Below, one piece after another: positions 26,827-35,779 of a stretch of 64,000 bases of DNA. The DNA lies in the NCBI RefSeq assembly GCF_001905125.1, contig NZ_LWLE01000038.1, forward strand, positions 273,457-337,456. Reading direction: 5' to 3'. Position numbers and translations under genes: made by a program. The notes below the pieces were generated by a model. That model worked only from the letters and a program-made list of their open reading frames with translations. It searched no databases and was not told the origin of the DNA. The stretch's first letter is position 1. Every line of letters begins with the position of its first letter. This DNA comes from Streptomyces sp. TSRI0281. Lineage in GTDB: Bacteria; Actinomycetota; Actinomycetes; Streptomycetales; Streptomycetaceae.

Positions 26827-27162
26827 CCTGTGCGGCGTGCCGCGCGGGGTAGGCTGGCCGATCGTTGTACCGCGCCCGGACGTTCGTCGCTTCGTTCGTC
26901 AATGTCCGGAAAAGGGGACCGTTTTGGTCCGCACTGTGGTACGGCACATCCCGGGGGACGCGCGAAGTGGCGCAGTCCACAGAGAGCCGTGGCAGAACTT
27001 CCTGTCGCGGCGGCGTACGGCCGCGAGAATATGAAGAGGTCCGCGGGCGTTTCGTGCCGCGCGGCGAGCCCGCTCGTTCTTGTTGACGAGCACCGGCGTG
27101 CCGTGGTTCGGGCATCCCGGGCGAAGGGCCGAAGGAGCACTGACGATGGGCGAGGGGTACGC
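26827..27162. other. Noncoding region before bluB-cobT
   Basis: About 336 bp separate cobL and bluB-cobT. I looked for a cobalamin riboswitch (B12 box and conserved stems) and did not find one. A CCGGAC...GTCCGG dyad (about 26876-26907) and a GGACC-GTTTT-GGTCC hairpin (around 26917-26931) are present. Reading frames here have weak codon bias and are not annotated, except a 6-codon ORF at the end. Confidence 0.5.
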
Positions 27163-27166
27163 ATGA
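27146..27166 (+). CDS. Six-codon upstream ORF coupled to bluB-cobT
   Basis: ATG 27146 is preceded by GAAGGAG (27131-27137) and reads six codons (MGEGYA) to a TGA that overlaps the bluB-cobT ATG as ATGA. It may load ribosomes for the large gene by translational coupling. Whether the peptide matters is unknown. Confidence 0.35.
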   Translation: MGEGYA

Positions 27167-30100
27167 CTGACACCGGCCAGATCCCGGGCGAGGGACTGCC
27201 GGAGAACGCAGGCATGGTGGAGCAGCCGGGCATCCCCGCCCCGGACGCGTACACCTTCCTCGATCCCTCCGAGCACACACCCGAGGACGACGACCTTCTG
27301 CTGATGCCGACCTCCCAGGGCGCCTGGAGCGACCCGCAGGCAGCCCCGGCTGTTCCGGGCCAGACCTCGGGAGTCGCCGCGTCCTACGCACCGGCACCGG
27401 GCCACGCACCGGCCCCGAACGCCGAGCAGGCCGCACAGCAGGCCCCTGCCCAGGATCAGCACCAGGCACAAGCACAGGTCAGGACCGCGCCGCAGTCCGC
27501 GGTGCCCGCGCAGGGCCAGGCCGCGTACGCCACCCAGGCGCCCGGCACCGTCCAGGGCACCCACGAGTCCGGTGGCCGCGACGCCGGTTCCGTCGACCTC
27601 GACGGCGTACGGATTCCGGGCCCCACGCCCGCGCAGACTCCCGCCCAGGTCCCGGTGGCCGCGCACGCCGCGGCTCCCACCCGCCGCCCGCTGCACCGCG
27701 GCCCCGCGTCGGACGGGGGCCCGTCGTACGGCGGTACGCCCACCGGCGGTGTGGTCCGCTCGCTCGCCGACCGGGGGCCCGCCGGTGCGCCGCAGGCCCC
27801 GGCCCCGATGGCCGCACGGCACGCGGGACCGCCCGCGACGGGTCCCGAGTACTTCGACGCCCCGGCCGAGGAGGCCCCGGTGCTGCCCGGCCCGCAGCTG
27901 GGCGAGCTTCCGCCGCAGAGCGGGGCTCCGTGGGGTGCCCAGGCGCCGCAGCAGGCGGCGGAGACACCCGCACCCGAGCAGGCGGTCCAGGCCGTCCAGC
28001 CGGAGGCCACGGCCCAGCAGGACCAGGTGATCCCGCCGCAGGCCGCACCGGCAGAAACGGTCGTCCCCGAGCCGACGGAAGCGGAGGCACCGGCGATCCC
28101 GGCGGAGGCACCCGCCGAGGCACCGGCGGAGGCACCGGCGGAGGTTCCCGTAGAGGTGCCGGCCGAGGTCTCCGCAGAGGCAGCGACGGCCCCCTCGGCG
28201 GACATCCCCGCCGAGACGCCCGCCGAGGCGCCTGTCGAGACCCCGGCGGAGGCTCCCGGCGAGGTCACGTCCGAGGCCGCCCCCACGGTGGAGGAGCCGG
28301 TGGAACCCCTCGTACCTGAGGAGGGCTCGGCAACGACTCCGGACCCGGTTCCGGTTCCGGCTCCCGCCCCGGCACCGGTCGTCGAGGCCGAGCTGCCGGA
28401 GGCCGTCGTCGAGCCGGCAGCCGCGCCCGAGCCCGAACCGGCCGTCGTCGAGGCGCCCGCCGTCGCCCCCGTGGTGATCGAGCCCGCAGCGGCGCCGATC
28501 GCCCCGGAAGCCGAGGAGCCCGGTCCCGCCGAGTTCGCCGTGGAGGCGGCGCCCGTGGAACCGGCGCCCGCCGAGGCCGGACCTGTGGTGACGCAGGAGG
28601 CGCCCGCGGTGGTGGCCGCCCCGGAGCCCGTGGCCGCTCCGGAGCCCGTGGTGGAGCCGGAGACGGTGGTGGAGCCGGAGGCCGCCCAGGTCCCTCAGCA
28701 GGTCCCCGTACCCGAGGACTTCACGGGGCCCGAGATCATCGAAACCCCGGAACTCGTGGAGCAGGAGCCGGCCGAGGCTCCCCCCGCGGCCGTGCAGCCG
28801 GCCGACGCCGTGGCCGCCGAGGAGCAGCCCTCCGAGGAGCCGCCTGCCGAGCAACCGCCCGCGCAGGAGCAGCCCGCCGAGGAGTTCACCCCGCCCGCTC
28901 CCGGGTACGACGACGCCGAACGCGAAGCGGTCCTGCGGGTAATGCGGGAGCGCCGCGACATCCGCAACGGCTTCCGCAGCGACCCGATCCCGCACGAGGT
29001 CCTGCTCCGCGTCCTCGAAGCCGCGCACACGGCACCGAGCGTGGGCCACTCGCAGCCCTGGGACTTCGTCGTCATCCGCTCCGCGGAGACCCGCCGGTCC
29101 ATGCACGAACTGGCCCAGCGTCAGCGTGATGCCTACGCCAGCTCGCTCCCCAAGGGCCGGGCCAAGCAGTTCAAGGAACTGAAGATCGAGGCCATCCTCG
29201 ACACCCCGGTGAACATCGTCGTCACCGCCGACCCCACCCGCGGCGGCCGGCACACCCTCGGCCGGCACACCCAGCCGCAGATGGCCCCGTACTCCTCCGC
29301 CCTCGCCGTGGAGAACCTGTGGCTCGCCGCACGGGCCGAGGGCCTCGGCGTCGGCTGGGTCAGCTTCTTCGACGAGCGCGAGATGGTCCGCGCGCTCGGA
29401 CTGCCCGAGCACCTCGAAGTCGTCGCGTACCTCTGTGTCGGATACGTCGACGAGTTCCCCGAGGAGCCCGAGCTGATGCAGGCGGGCTGGTCCAAGCGCC
29501 GCCCGCTGTCCTGGGTCGTGCACGAGGAGACGTACGGGCGGCGCGCCCTGCCCGGCGAGGAGCCGCACGACCTGCTCCAGGAGACCATCTCCACCATCCG
29601 CCCGCTGGACGCCAAGGCACTCGGCGAGGCATGGGAACGCCAGAAGCGGATGACCAAGCCGGCCGGTGCGCTCGGCATGCTGGAGATCATCTCCGCCCAG
29701 CTGTCCGGACTCTCCCGGATGTGCCCGCCGCCGATCCCCGAGCCCGCGGCCGTCGCGATCTTCGCCGGGGACCACGGGGTGCACGCCCAGGGTGTGACCG
29801 CCTGGCCGCAGGAGGTCACGGCCCAGATGGTGGCCAACTTCCTCGGCGGCGGAGCCGTCTGCAACGCCTTCGCGGCCCAGGTCGGCGCCGAGGTCTGCGT
29901 GGTCGATGTCGGTGTGGCCTCCGAGCTGCCCGCGACGCCGGGTCTCCTGCCGCGGAAGGTGCGCCCCGGCACGGCGGACTTCACCACCGGTCCCGCACTC
30001 AGCCGCGAAGAGGTACTCGCGGCCATCGAGGTCGGCATCGAGACCGCCCGCGACCTGGTGGCCGCGGGCAACAAGGCGCTGCTCACCGGCGAGATGGGCA

Positions 30101-30621
30101 TCGCCAACACCACCGCGTCGGCCGCCCTGATCTGCGTATACACCGGCATCGACGCGGCAGAGGTGACCGGCCGGGGCACCGGGATCAACGACGAGATGCA
30201 CGCCCGCAAGGTCGATGTCGTCCGCCGGGGGCTCGACCTGCACCGGCCCGACCCGGCCGACCCGATCGGTGTGCTCGCCGCGGTCGGCGGCCTGGAGCAC
30301 GCCGCGATGGCGGGCTTCCTGCTCGGCGGCGCGTCGCTGCGTACGCCGGTCATCCTGGACGGCGTGAGCGCGGGAGCGGCGGCCCTGGTCGCAAGGGCCA
30401 TCGCCCCCGAGGCCCTCGCCGCCTGCATCGCCGGTCACCGCAGCGCCGAGCCCGGCCACGTCGCCGCTCTCAACAAGCTGGGCCTGCGCCCGCTGGTCGA
30501 CCTGGACCTGCGCCTCGGCGAGGGCACGGGCGCCCTGCTCGCGCTCCCGATCGTGCAGAGCGCGGCCCGCGCGATGCACGAGGTGGCGACGTTCGACGCA
30601 GCGGGCGTCACGGAGAAGTAA
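27163..30621 (+). CDS. cobT: BluB-like/CobT fusion with long acidic tail
   Basis: This 1152-residue protein has three parts. Residues 1-581 are a low-complexity Pro/Ala/Glu/Val-rich, probably disordered tail. Residues about 582-790 are a nitroreductase-fold BluB (5,6-dimethylbenzimidazole synthase) domain, with RRDIRNGFRSDPIP and APSVGHSQPWDFV. Residues about 804-1152 are CobT, which makes alpha-ribazole phosphate from dimethylbenzimidazole and NaMN; LDAKALGEAWERQKRMTKPAGALG, FAGDHGVHAQGV and LGEGTGALLALPI (catalytic Glu1120) are typical. The fusion links making the lower ligand to activating it. The start ATG is coupled to a six-codon ORF. The tail has no predicted fold and its role is unknown. 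Confidence 0.9.
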   Translation: MTDTGQIPGEGLPENAGMVEQPGIPAPDAYTFLDPSEHTPEDDDLLLMPTSQGAWSDPQAAPAVPGQTSGVAASYAPAPGHAPAPNAEQAAQQAPAQDQHQAQAQVRTAPQSAVPAQGQAAYATQAPGTVQGTHESGGRDAGSVDLDGVRIPGPTPAQTPAQVPVAAHAAAPTRRPLHRGPASDGGPSYGGTPTGGVVRSLADRGPAGAPQAPAPMAARHAGPPATGPEYFDAPAEEAPVLPGPQLGELPPQSGAPWGAQAPQQAAETPAPEQAVQAVQPEATAQQDQVIPPQAAPAETVVPEPTEAEAPAIPAEAPAEAPAEAPAEVPVEVPAEVSAEAATAPSADIPAETPAEAPVETPAEAPGEVTSEAAPTVEEPVEPLVPEEGSATTPDPVPVPAPAPAPVVEAELPEAVVEPAAAPEPEPAVVEAPAVAPVVIEPAAAPIAPEAEEPGPAEFAVEAAPVEPAPAEAGPVVTQEAPAVVAAPEPVAAPEPVVEPETVVEPEAAQVPQQVPVPEDFTGPEIIETPELVEQEPAEAPPAAVQPADAVAAEEQPSEEPPAEQPPAQEQPAEEFTPPAPGYDDAEREAVLRVMRERRDIRNGFRSDPIPHEVLLRVLEAAHTAPSVGHSQPWDFVVIRSAETRRSMHELAQRQRDAYASSLPKGRAKQFKELKIEAILDTPVNIVVTADPTRGGRHTLGRHTQPQMAPYSSALAVENLWLAARAEGLGVGWVSFFDEREMVRALGLPEHLEVVAYLCVGYVDEFPEEPELMQAGWSKRRPLSWVVHEETYGRRALPGEEPHDLLQETISTIRPLDAKALGEAWERQKRMTKPAGALGMLEIISAQLSGLSRMCPPPIPEPAAVAIFAGDHGVHAQGVTAWPQEVTAQMVANFLGGGAVCNAFAAQVGAEVCVVDVGVASELPATPGLLPRKVRPGTADFTTGPALSREEVLAAIEVGIETARDLVAAGNKALLTGEMGIANTTASAALICVYTGIDAAEVTGRGTGINDEMHARKVDVVRRGLDLHRPDPADPIGVLAAVGGLEHAAMAGFLLGGASLRTPVILDGVSAGAAALVARAIAPEALAACIAGHRSAEPGHVAALNKLGLRPLVDLDLRLGEGTGALLALPIVQSAARAMHEVATFDAAGVTEK

Positions 30622-31112
30622 CACTCCCCGGCGACCGACCAGCCACCCCCCTACTCCTCAAGCCCGCCCGGCGCTTGAGGAGCGGGGCTCGGGGGCGGAG
30701 CCCCGAGTTCAGCGCCGCCAACCCCAGCCCCCCGCCGGCCAACCCCAGCCCACGTCGGCCAACCCCAGCCCGTCCGGCGTTTGAGGACATCTGTTCCCCG
30801 AGCCCCAGGGCCGCCGCCCCCCACTCCAGCCAGTCCGGCGCTTGAGGACACCGGGGCCCGGGGCCGCTGACCCCAACCCCAAGCCCCCACTCCCAGCCCC
30901 TCCGGCGTTTGAGGAGCGGGGTCCGGGGCAGCGCCCCGGTTTCGGGAAGGGGCGGGTAGGGGACAAGCCCGCCGCAGGCGACCGACCCCACACCCGCCCC
31001 GCGTATCGTGGTCCCACGCGACCCCACACCCGCCCCACCCCCGCCCGCCCCAGCCGCCCCACCCCCACAGCGGCCCCCTACGCACCACCCCGCACGAGGA
31101 GCCCGCACCACC
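30622..31112. repeat. Repeat-rich intergenic region (REP-like)
   Basis: About 490 bp lie between cobT and cysG. Four copies of the GGCG(T/C)TTGAGGA core occur at about 30670-30681, 30773-30787, 30836-30848 and 30901-30915. The first belongs to a CTCCTCAAGC/GCTTGAGGAG hairpin (30654-30682), followed by a CGGGGCTC/GAGCCCCG hairpin (30683-30705). A CCGGGGC-AGC-GCCCCGG hairpin is at about 30923-30939. I recognise the core from other Streptomyces intergenic DNA. A GCCAACCCCAGCC-like motif also repeats near 30717-30770. Confidence 0.75.
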
Positions 31113-32366
31113 ATGGCCGAGCACGCCGATCACCCCGCTTACCCCGTCGGACTGCGCCTGAACGGGCGCCGCGTCGTCGTCGTCGGCGGCGGCCAGGTCG
31201 CGCAGCGCCGCCTGCCCGCACTCATCGCGGCCGGTGCCGACATCACCCTGATCTCCCCGTCCGCGACCCCGTCCGTCGAGGCGATGGCCGACGCCGGCGA
31301 GATCCGCTGGGAGCGCCGCCGGTACGTCGACGGCGACCTCGGCGACACCTGGTACGCCCTCGTCGCGTGCTCCGACCCGGTCGCCGCCGACGCCGCCTCC
31401 GCCGAGGCGGAGCGCTCCCGTACCTGGTGCGTCCGCAGCGACGACGCCGAGGCCGCCACCGCCTGGACCCCGGCCACCGGCCGCAGCGAGAACGTCACGG
31501 TCGCCGTCCTCACCACCACGTCGCAGGGCCGCGACCCCCGCCACTCCGCCGCCGTCCGCGACGCCATCGTCGAGGGCCTGCGCGACGGCACCCTCGCCGC
31601 CCCGCACCACCGCACCCGTGCCCCCGGCGTCGCGCTGGTCGGCGGCGGTCCCGGCGACCCCGACCTGATCACCGTGCGCGGCCGTCGTCTGCTCGCCGAG
31701 GCCGACGTGGTCATCGCCGACCGGCTGGGCCCCCGTGACCTGCTCGACGAACTCCCGCCGCACGTCGAGGTGATCGACGCCGCGAAGATTCCGTACGGCC
31801 GCTACATGGCCCAGGAGGCGATCAACCAGGCGCTGATCGAGCACGCCAAGGCGGGCAAGGCCGTCGTCCGGCTCAAGGGCGGCGACCCGTTCGTCTTCGG
31901 CCGGGGCATGGAGGAGGCCCAGGCACTGGCAGCCGAGGGCATCTCCTGCACGGTCGTCCCCGGGATCTCCAGCTCCATCTCCGTTCCGGGCGCGGCCGGT
32001 ATCCCGGTCACCCACCGCGGCGTCGCCCATGAGTTCACCGTCGTCAGCGGTCATGTCGCCCCGGAGGACCCGCGCTCGCTGGTCGACTGGGCGGCGCTCG
32101 CCCGACTGCGCGGCACCCTGGTCCTGCTGATGGCCGTCGACAAGATCGGCGCCATCGCCGCCGCGCTGATCGCCCACGGCAAGGACCCCGGGACCCCGGT
32201 CGCCCTGGTCCAGGAGGGCACCACGGCCGCCCAGCGCCGGGTCGACGCGACCCTGGCGACCGTCGGCGAACGAGCTGTCGCCGAAGAGGTGCGCCCGCCC
32301 GCCGTGATCGTCATCGGCGAAGTCGTCGCGGTCGGTCCGGACTCCGTGGCACCCCCCGCCGGGTAA
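31113..32366 (+). CDS. cysG: Uroporphyrinogen-III C-methyltransferase, siroheme type
   Basis: A 417-residue CysG-like protein. Residues 1-155 match the NAD-dependent precorrin-2 dehydrogenase domain (RRVVVVGGGQVAQRRL). Residues about 170-417 match the uroporphyrinogen methyltransferase (VALVGGGPGDPDLITVRG, VVRLKGGDPFVFGRG, VVPGISSSISVPGAAGIPVTHRG). It makes precorrin-2/sirohydrochlorin for siroheme or cobalamin. ATG 31113 has GAGGAG about 12 bp upstream. Placement between cob genes fits a shared tetrapyrrole role. Confidence 0.9.
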   Translation: MAEHADHPAYPVGLRLNGRRVVVVGGGQVAQRRLPALIAAGADITLISPSATPSVEAMADAGEIRWERRRYVDGDLGDTWYALVACSDPVAADAASAEAERSRTWCVRSDDAEAATAWTPATGRSENVTVAVLTTTSQGRDPRHSAAVRDAIVEGLRDGTLAAPHHRTRAPGVALVGGGPGDPDLITVRGRRLLAEADVVIADRLGPRDLLDELPPHVEVIDAAKIPYGRYMAQEAINQALIEHAKAGKAVVRLKGGDPFVFGRGMEEAQALAAEGISCTVVPGISSSISVPGAAGIPVTHRGVAHEFTVVSGHVAPEDPRSLVDWAALARLRGTLVLLMAVDKIGAIAAALIAHGKDPGTPVALVQEGTTAAQRRVDATLATVGERAVAEEVRPPAVIVIGEVVAVGPDSVAPPAG

Positions 32367-32430
32367 CCCGCGGTAACCGATCTTCATCCAAGGCGTTGGC
32401 ACCACACACCGGACAAGGCAGTATCACCCT

Positions 32431-33249
32431 GTGGCAGATCTCATCACCGTCGACGATCCCGACGACCCGCGCCTGCGCGACTACACGGGCCTGACCGATG
32501 TCGAACTCCGGCGCCGCCGTGAGCCGGCCGAAGGCCTCTTCATCGCCGAGGGCGAGAAGGTGATCAGACGGGCCAGGCACGCCGGGTACGAGATGCGGTC
32601 GATGCTGCTCTCCGCCAAGTGGGTCGATGTGATGCGCGACGTCATCGACGAGGTGCCGGCCCCCGTGTACGCGGTCAATCCGGAGCTCGCCGAACGCGTC
32701 ACCGGCTACCACGTGCACCGGGGGGCCCTCGCCTCCATGCAGCGCAAGCCGCTGCCCACCGCCGATGAACTGCTGGCCACGGCCCGCCGCGTGGTCGTCA
32801 TGGAGTCGGTCAACGACCACACCAACATCGGTGCGATCTTCCGTAGCGCCGCCGCCCTCGGCATGGACGCCGTGCTGCTCTCACCGGACTGCGCCGACCC
32901 GCTCTACCGGCGTTCGGTCAAGGTCTCGATGGGTGCGGTCTTCTCCGTTCCCTACGCCCGGCTCGACGCCTGGCCCAAGACGCTGGAGTCGGTACGGGAA
33001 GCGGGGTTCAAGCTCCTCGCGCTCACTCCCGACGAGAAGGCGTCCAGCATCGACGAGGCGGCACCGCACCGGCTGGAGCGGGTGGCGCTGATGCTCGGAG
33101 CCGAGGGCGACGGGCTGTCCACACAGGCACTGATGGCCGCCGACGAATGGGTCCGTATCCCCATGGCGCACGGCGTCGACTCGCTGAATGTGGGAGCGGC
33201 GGCGGCGGTCGCCTTCTACGCGGTGGCGACGGGCCGTCCCCGGGGCTGA
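32431..33249 (+). CDS. TrmH-family RNA methyltransferase
   Basis: A 272-residue SpoU/TrmH-type 2'-O-methyltransferase. An N-terminal substrate-binding part (residues about 1-100) is followed by the SPOUT domain with VVVMESVNDHTNIGAIFRSAAALGMDAVLL (motif 1), LMLGAEGDGLSTQALMAAD (motif 2) and IPMAHGVDSLNVGAAAAVAFY (motif 3), which form the trefoil-knot SAM site. The RNA target (rRNA or tRNA) is unknown. GTG 32431; convergent with the kinase gene, 30 bp apart. Confidence 0.9.
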   Translation: MADLITVDDPDDPRLRDYTGLTDVELRRRREPAEGLFIAEGEKVIRRARHAGYEMRSMLLSAKWVDVMRDVIDEVPAPVYAVNPELAERVTGYHVHRGALASMQRKPLPTADELLATARRVVVMESVNDHTNIGAIFRSAAALGMDAVLLSPDCADPLYRRSVKVSMGAVFSVPYARLDAWPKTLESVREAGFKLLALTPDEKASSIDEAAPHRLERVALMLGAEGDGLSTQALMAADEWVRIPMAHGVDSLNVGAAAAVAFYAVATGRPRG

Positions 33250-33279
33250 CCACGCTCCGGCGGTCGCTCGCCCCGGAAC

Positions 33280-34605
33280 CTACCGTTCCAGCGGGACACC
33301 CGCCTGCGCATGCCGCGCGTCGGCGTTCTGGGTGTGCGGCTGCGAGGTGCCCGAGGTGCCCAGCCCGCGCGCCGGACCCTGGCACCCCTGTGCGGCGGCG
33401 ATGCCCAGGGCCACGAGCAGGGTCACGACGACGAAGACGACGAGCCGCTGCCGCAGCAGCCGCGGATTCGCCGGCCGCCGCCCCGCCGAGGTGGTCCGGG
33501 CCCCGCCTCTCGTGCCCGGCCGGCCGTTCTTCGTCCCGTTCGTCGCGCCGGGGCGCTTACCGGAACGCGTGGTGTTGCGCGGGGCCGACTGGGAACGCGA
33601 GCCTCCGGTACGGGGCGCGGCCGGACGGGCGGGCGCGGTACGCCTGTTCTGCTGGGGGCGGGACGCGGAGGGGCCGTCCGCGCGGCGGGTGTGCTGCTCG
33701 GTGTACGGACCGTCCAGGCGGCCGGTCGGCCGGTCCAGCTCCTGCGCGGAGCGCTGGGTGGGCGGCCGGCTCTCGTGCAGGCCCTGCGCCTCCCGGGCCG
33801 CGATCTCCTTGAGCCGCATGGAGAGCTGGAGCGTGCTCGGCCGCTCCTCCGGGTCCTTCGCCAGACAGGCGCGTACCAGCGGAGCGAGCGCGTCGTGCAC
33901 GTCGTGCAGCTGCGGCTCCTCATGCACCACGCGGTACAGCATCACCTCGGAACTGCCGTGCCCGAAAGGCGAATCGGCCATCGCCGCGTAGGCGAGGGTG
34001 GCACCGAGCGAGAACACGTCCGTCGCGGGTGTCACCGCCGCGCCCCGGACCTGCTCGGGCGCGAGGAAACCGGGCGACCCCACCGCCGTACCGACATGGG
34101 TCAGCGTGCTCGCCCCGGTCGCCCAGGCGATACCGAAGTCGATGATCCGGGGGCCCTTGGGGGAGAGGAGGATGTTCGACGGCTTCAGATCACGGTGGAC
34201 GACACCCGCCTCGTGCACCGCCACCAGCCCCTCGGAGAGCGCCGCCCCGATGGAGGCCACCTCGGCGGCGGCCAACGGCCCCTCCTCGGCGACCTTGTCG
34301 TGCAGGGAGGGACCGGGCACGTACTGCGTCGCGAACCAGGGGCGGTCCGCCTCCAGATCGGCGGCGACCAGACGCGCCGTACAGCCTCCGCGGATCCGCC
34401 GGGCCGCCGACACCTCGCGTGCGAAGCGCGAACGGAACTCCTGATCCTCCGCCAGGTCGGGCCGGATCACCTTGAGGGCCACCCGCTGACCACGCCGGTC
34501 GGAACCCAGATAGACGACGCCCATGCCGCCCGCCCCGAGTCGCCGGTGCAGCCTGAACGAGCCGACGAGACGCGGGTCCTCGCGCCGGAGCCGCATCATC
34601 GCCAT
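33280..34605 (-). CDS. Serine/threonine protein kinase
   Basis: A 441-residue Hanks-type kinase. FRLHRRLGAGGMGVVYLG is the glycine-rich loop, VHRDLKPSNILLS carries the catalytic Asp, and IDFGIAW is the DFG segment; the kinase domain spans about residues 15-275. A Pro/Arg/Ser-rich linker follows, then one membrane helix (VVFVVVTLLVALGIAAA, about residues 385-405) and a short external tail with no PASTA repeats. It is therefore a membrane kinase whose external sensor, if any, is small. ATG 34605 is chosen over longer frames. Confidence 0.9.
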   Translation of the reverse strand: MAMMRLRREDPRLVGSFRLHRRLGAGGMGVVYLGSDRRGQRVALKVIRPDLAEDQEFRSRFAREVSAARRIRGGCTARLVAADLEADRPWFATQYVPGPSLHDKVAEEGPLAAAEVASIGAALSEGLVAVHEAGVVHRDLKPSNILLSPKGPRIIDFGIAWATGASTLTHVGTAVGSPGFLAPEQVRGAAVTPATDVFSLGATLAYAAMADSPFGHGSSEVMLYRVVHEEPQLHDVHDALAPLVRACLAKDPEERPSTLQLSMRLKEIAAREAQGLHESRPPTQRSAQELDRPTGRLDGPYTEQHTRRADGPSASRPQQNRRTAPARPAAPRTGGSRSQSAPRNTTRSGKRPGATNGTKNGRPGTRGGARTTSAGRRPANPRLLRQRLVVFVVVTLLVALGIAAAQGCQGPARGLGTSGTSQPHTQNADARHAQAGVPLER

Positions 34606-35255
34606 CGTCTGCCCATCCCCGCTGCCTGGTCCGCCTGACGAGGCACAGCTTACGTACCCGGCGCCCGGCGCGCTCAGAGGCCGCGCCCTCGCCGGAGATT
34701 CGATTGTCCGTGCCGGGTGGGAAACGTGAAGAGTGGTCAGGAGGCCGTGGATCCGGGCCTCCCGCCCCGTGCGAGATCTCAAAGGACCGTCGCAGAAGGG
34801 GGATTGGATCGATGCCGGGGGATCGCGGGGAGAGGGTCATGGACGCGGGAGACACGACCGGTGCCTAGGAGGTGGGGGCCTCCGGAGTGGGCCTCAGGGT
34901 GGAGACAGCCCTCCGCCGGGGGGTGGTGGAAGTGAGTGAAGTCACCCGGAGCGGCTCCGTGGTCCGTACCGCGCGCTTCATGGCGACCAGGGGGCTCGCC
35001 CGGTCGAACAGCCGCTTCTCAGGGGGGACGCCCCCGAACGTCCCCTCCGGGATGACCCCAAGCCCTGACGCCCGATCTCCACCCAGGGGAGTACGTCGAC
35101 TACCGACAGCTCATCCTCATGGAGGCCCGGCATTCGGTACGCGGGCATGACGACCCCTGCCCGCCGCTTCCCTAGTGTTGAGGTCAAGCGGCGGGTGAAG
35201 CACTCGTCCCCCGAGGTCAACGCCCGCCGCCCCACATCAGGTCAGGAGAGGAACC
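34606..35255. other. 650-bp noncoding gap before small membrane gene
   Basis: No convincing gene is seen on either strand. Frames in it lack the G/C third-position bias of neighbours. Two GAGGTCAA direct repeats (about 35180-35187 and 35214-35221) lie near the right end. The region likely holds promoters for the kinase (reverse) and the 68-residue protein (forward). Confidence 0.5.
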
Positions 35256-35462
35256 ATGTCGGACACGGCAACGCGGACCATGATCCGCACGCAGGGACGC
35301 AAGGCATACGCCTCGTTCGGCGCCCGCCCGTCCGGCACGCGTCACCCCTTGGTGGCGACGGCCATGGTTCTTCCTCTGGCGGCCCTGCTCGTAGTCGTCT
35401 TCGGCGGCTGGGACGCAGTGGTCACACAGGCGTCGTCCGTGGGCGTGATGCTGGGGCGCTGA
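35256..35462 (+). CDS. Small single-span membrane protein
   Basis: A 68-residue protein with one hydrophobic helix (LVATAMVLPLAALLVVVFGGW, about residues 32-52) and a basic N-terminus. CAGGAGAGG precedes ATG 35256. No family is recognised; the ribosome binding site and codon bias support a real gene. A 13-bp-arm hairpin follows at 35553-35582. Confidence 0.7.
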   Translation: MSDTATRTMIRTQGRKAYASFGARPSGTRHPLVATAMVLPLAALLVVVFGGWDAVVTQASSVGVMLGR

Positions 35463-35552
35463 GCGGCGCCCCGGGTCCGGAAGAGCGGTCCGGACCGGGA
35501 CATCCGGCCAACAACCCCGTGGGGACGGGGGTGCGGCGGACGGCAGCGTTTG

Positions 35553-35582
35553 TCCGGTCAGCTGGGGAGCTGACCGGACATC
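35553..35582 (+). terminator. Terminator after small membrane gene
   Basis: TGTCCGGTCAGCT and AGCTGACCGGACA form a perfect 13-bp stem around GGGG. It lies inside the 317-bp gap before the phosphotransferase gene, in which I see no other gene. Confidence 0.8.
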
Positions 35583-35779
35583 GCGCTGTCCGGACCACGG
35601 CAGCCCCCTGCGGACGGAGCAGCGCGTCACCGACGGGACGGTGCACGGATGCGAACCCTGTACAGCGCTTCGCGCGCTCGGCGGGCGTACGCGAACGCCC
35701 GCGGCCCCCGCCCGCCCCGCCGCGTACCCTCGTCGCGGGACCGGCGGCAGGGCCGGAGCGATCACCGCCGGGGGAGCCG

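Noticed and set aside
26837..27034. 65-residue forward frame upstream of bluB-cobT
   Set aside because: Third-position GC is only moderate, there is no ribosome binding site and no recognised family.
26827..27162. Cobalamin riboswitch before bluB-cobT
   Set aside because: No B12 box or matching stems seen by eye; needs a covariance search to exclude fully.
26899..30624. 1241-residue open frame antisense to bluB-cobT
   Set aside because: It mirrors the high-GC coding strand, is rich in Arg/Gly/Leu without domains, and has poor codon bias compared with the forward gene, whose BluB and CobT motifs are clear.
34717..35235. Small frames on both strands before the 68-residue gene
   Set aside because: Codon bias is unlike the neighbours and starts lack ribosome binding sites; treated as noncoding.
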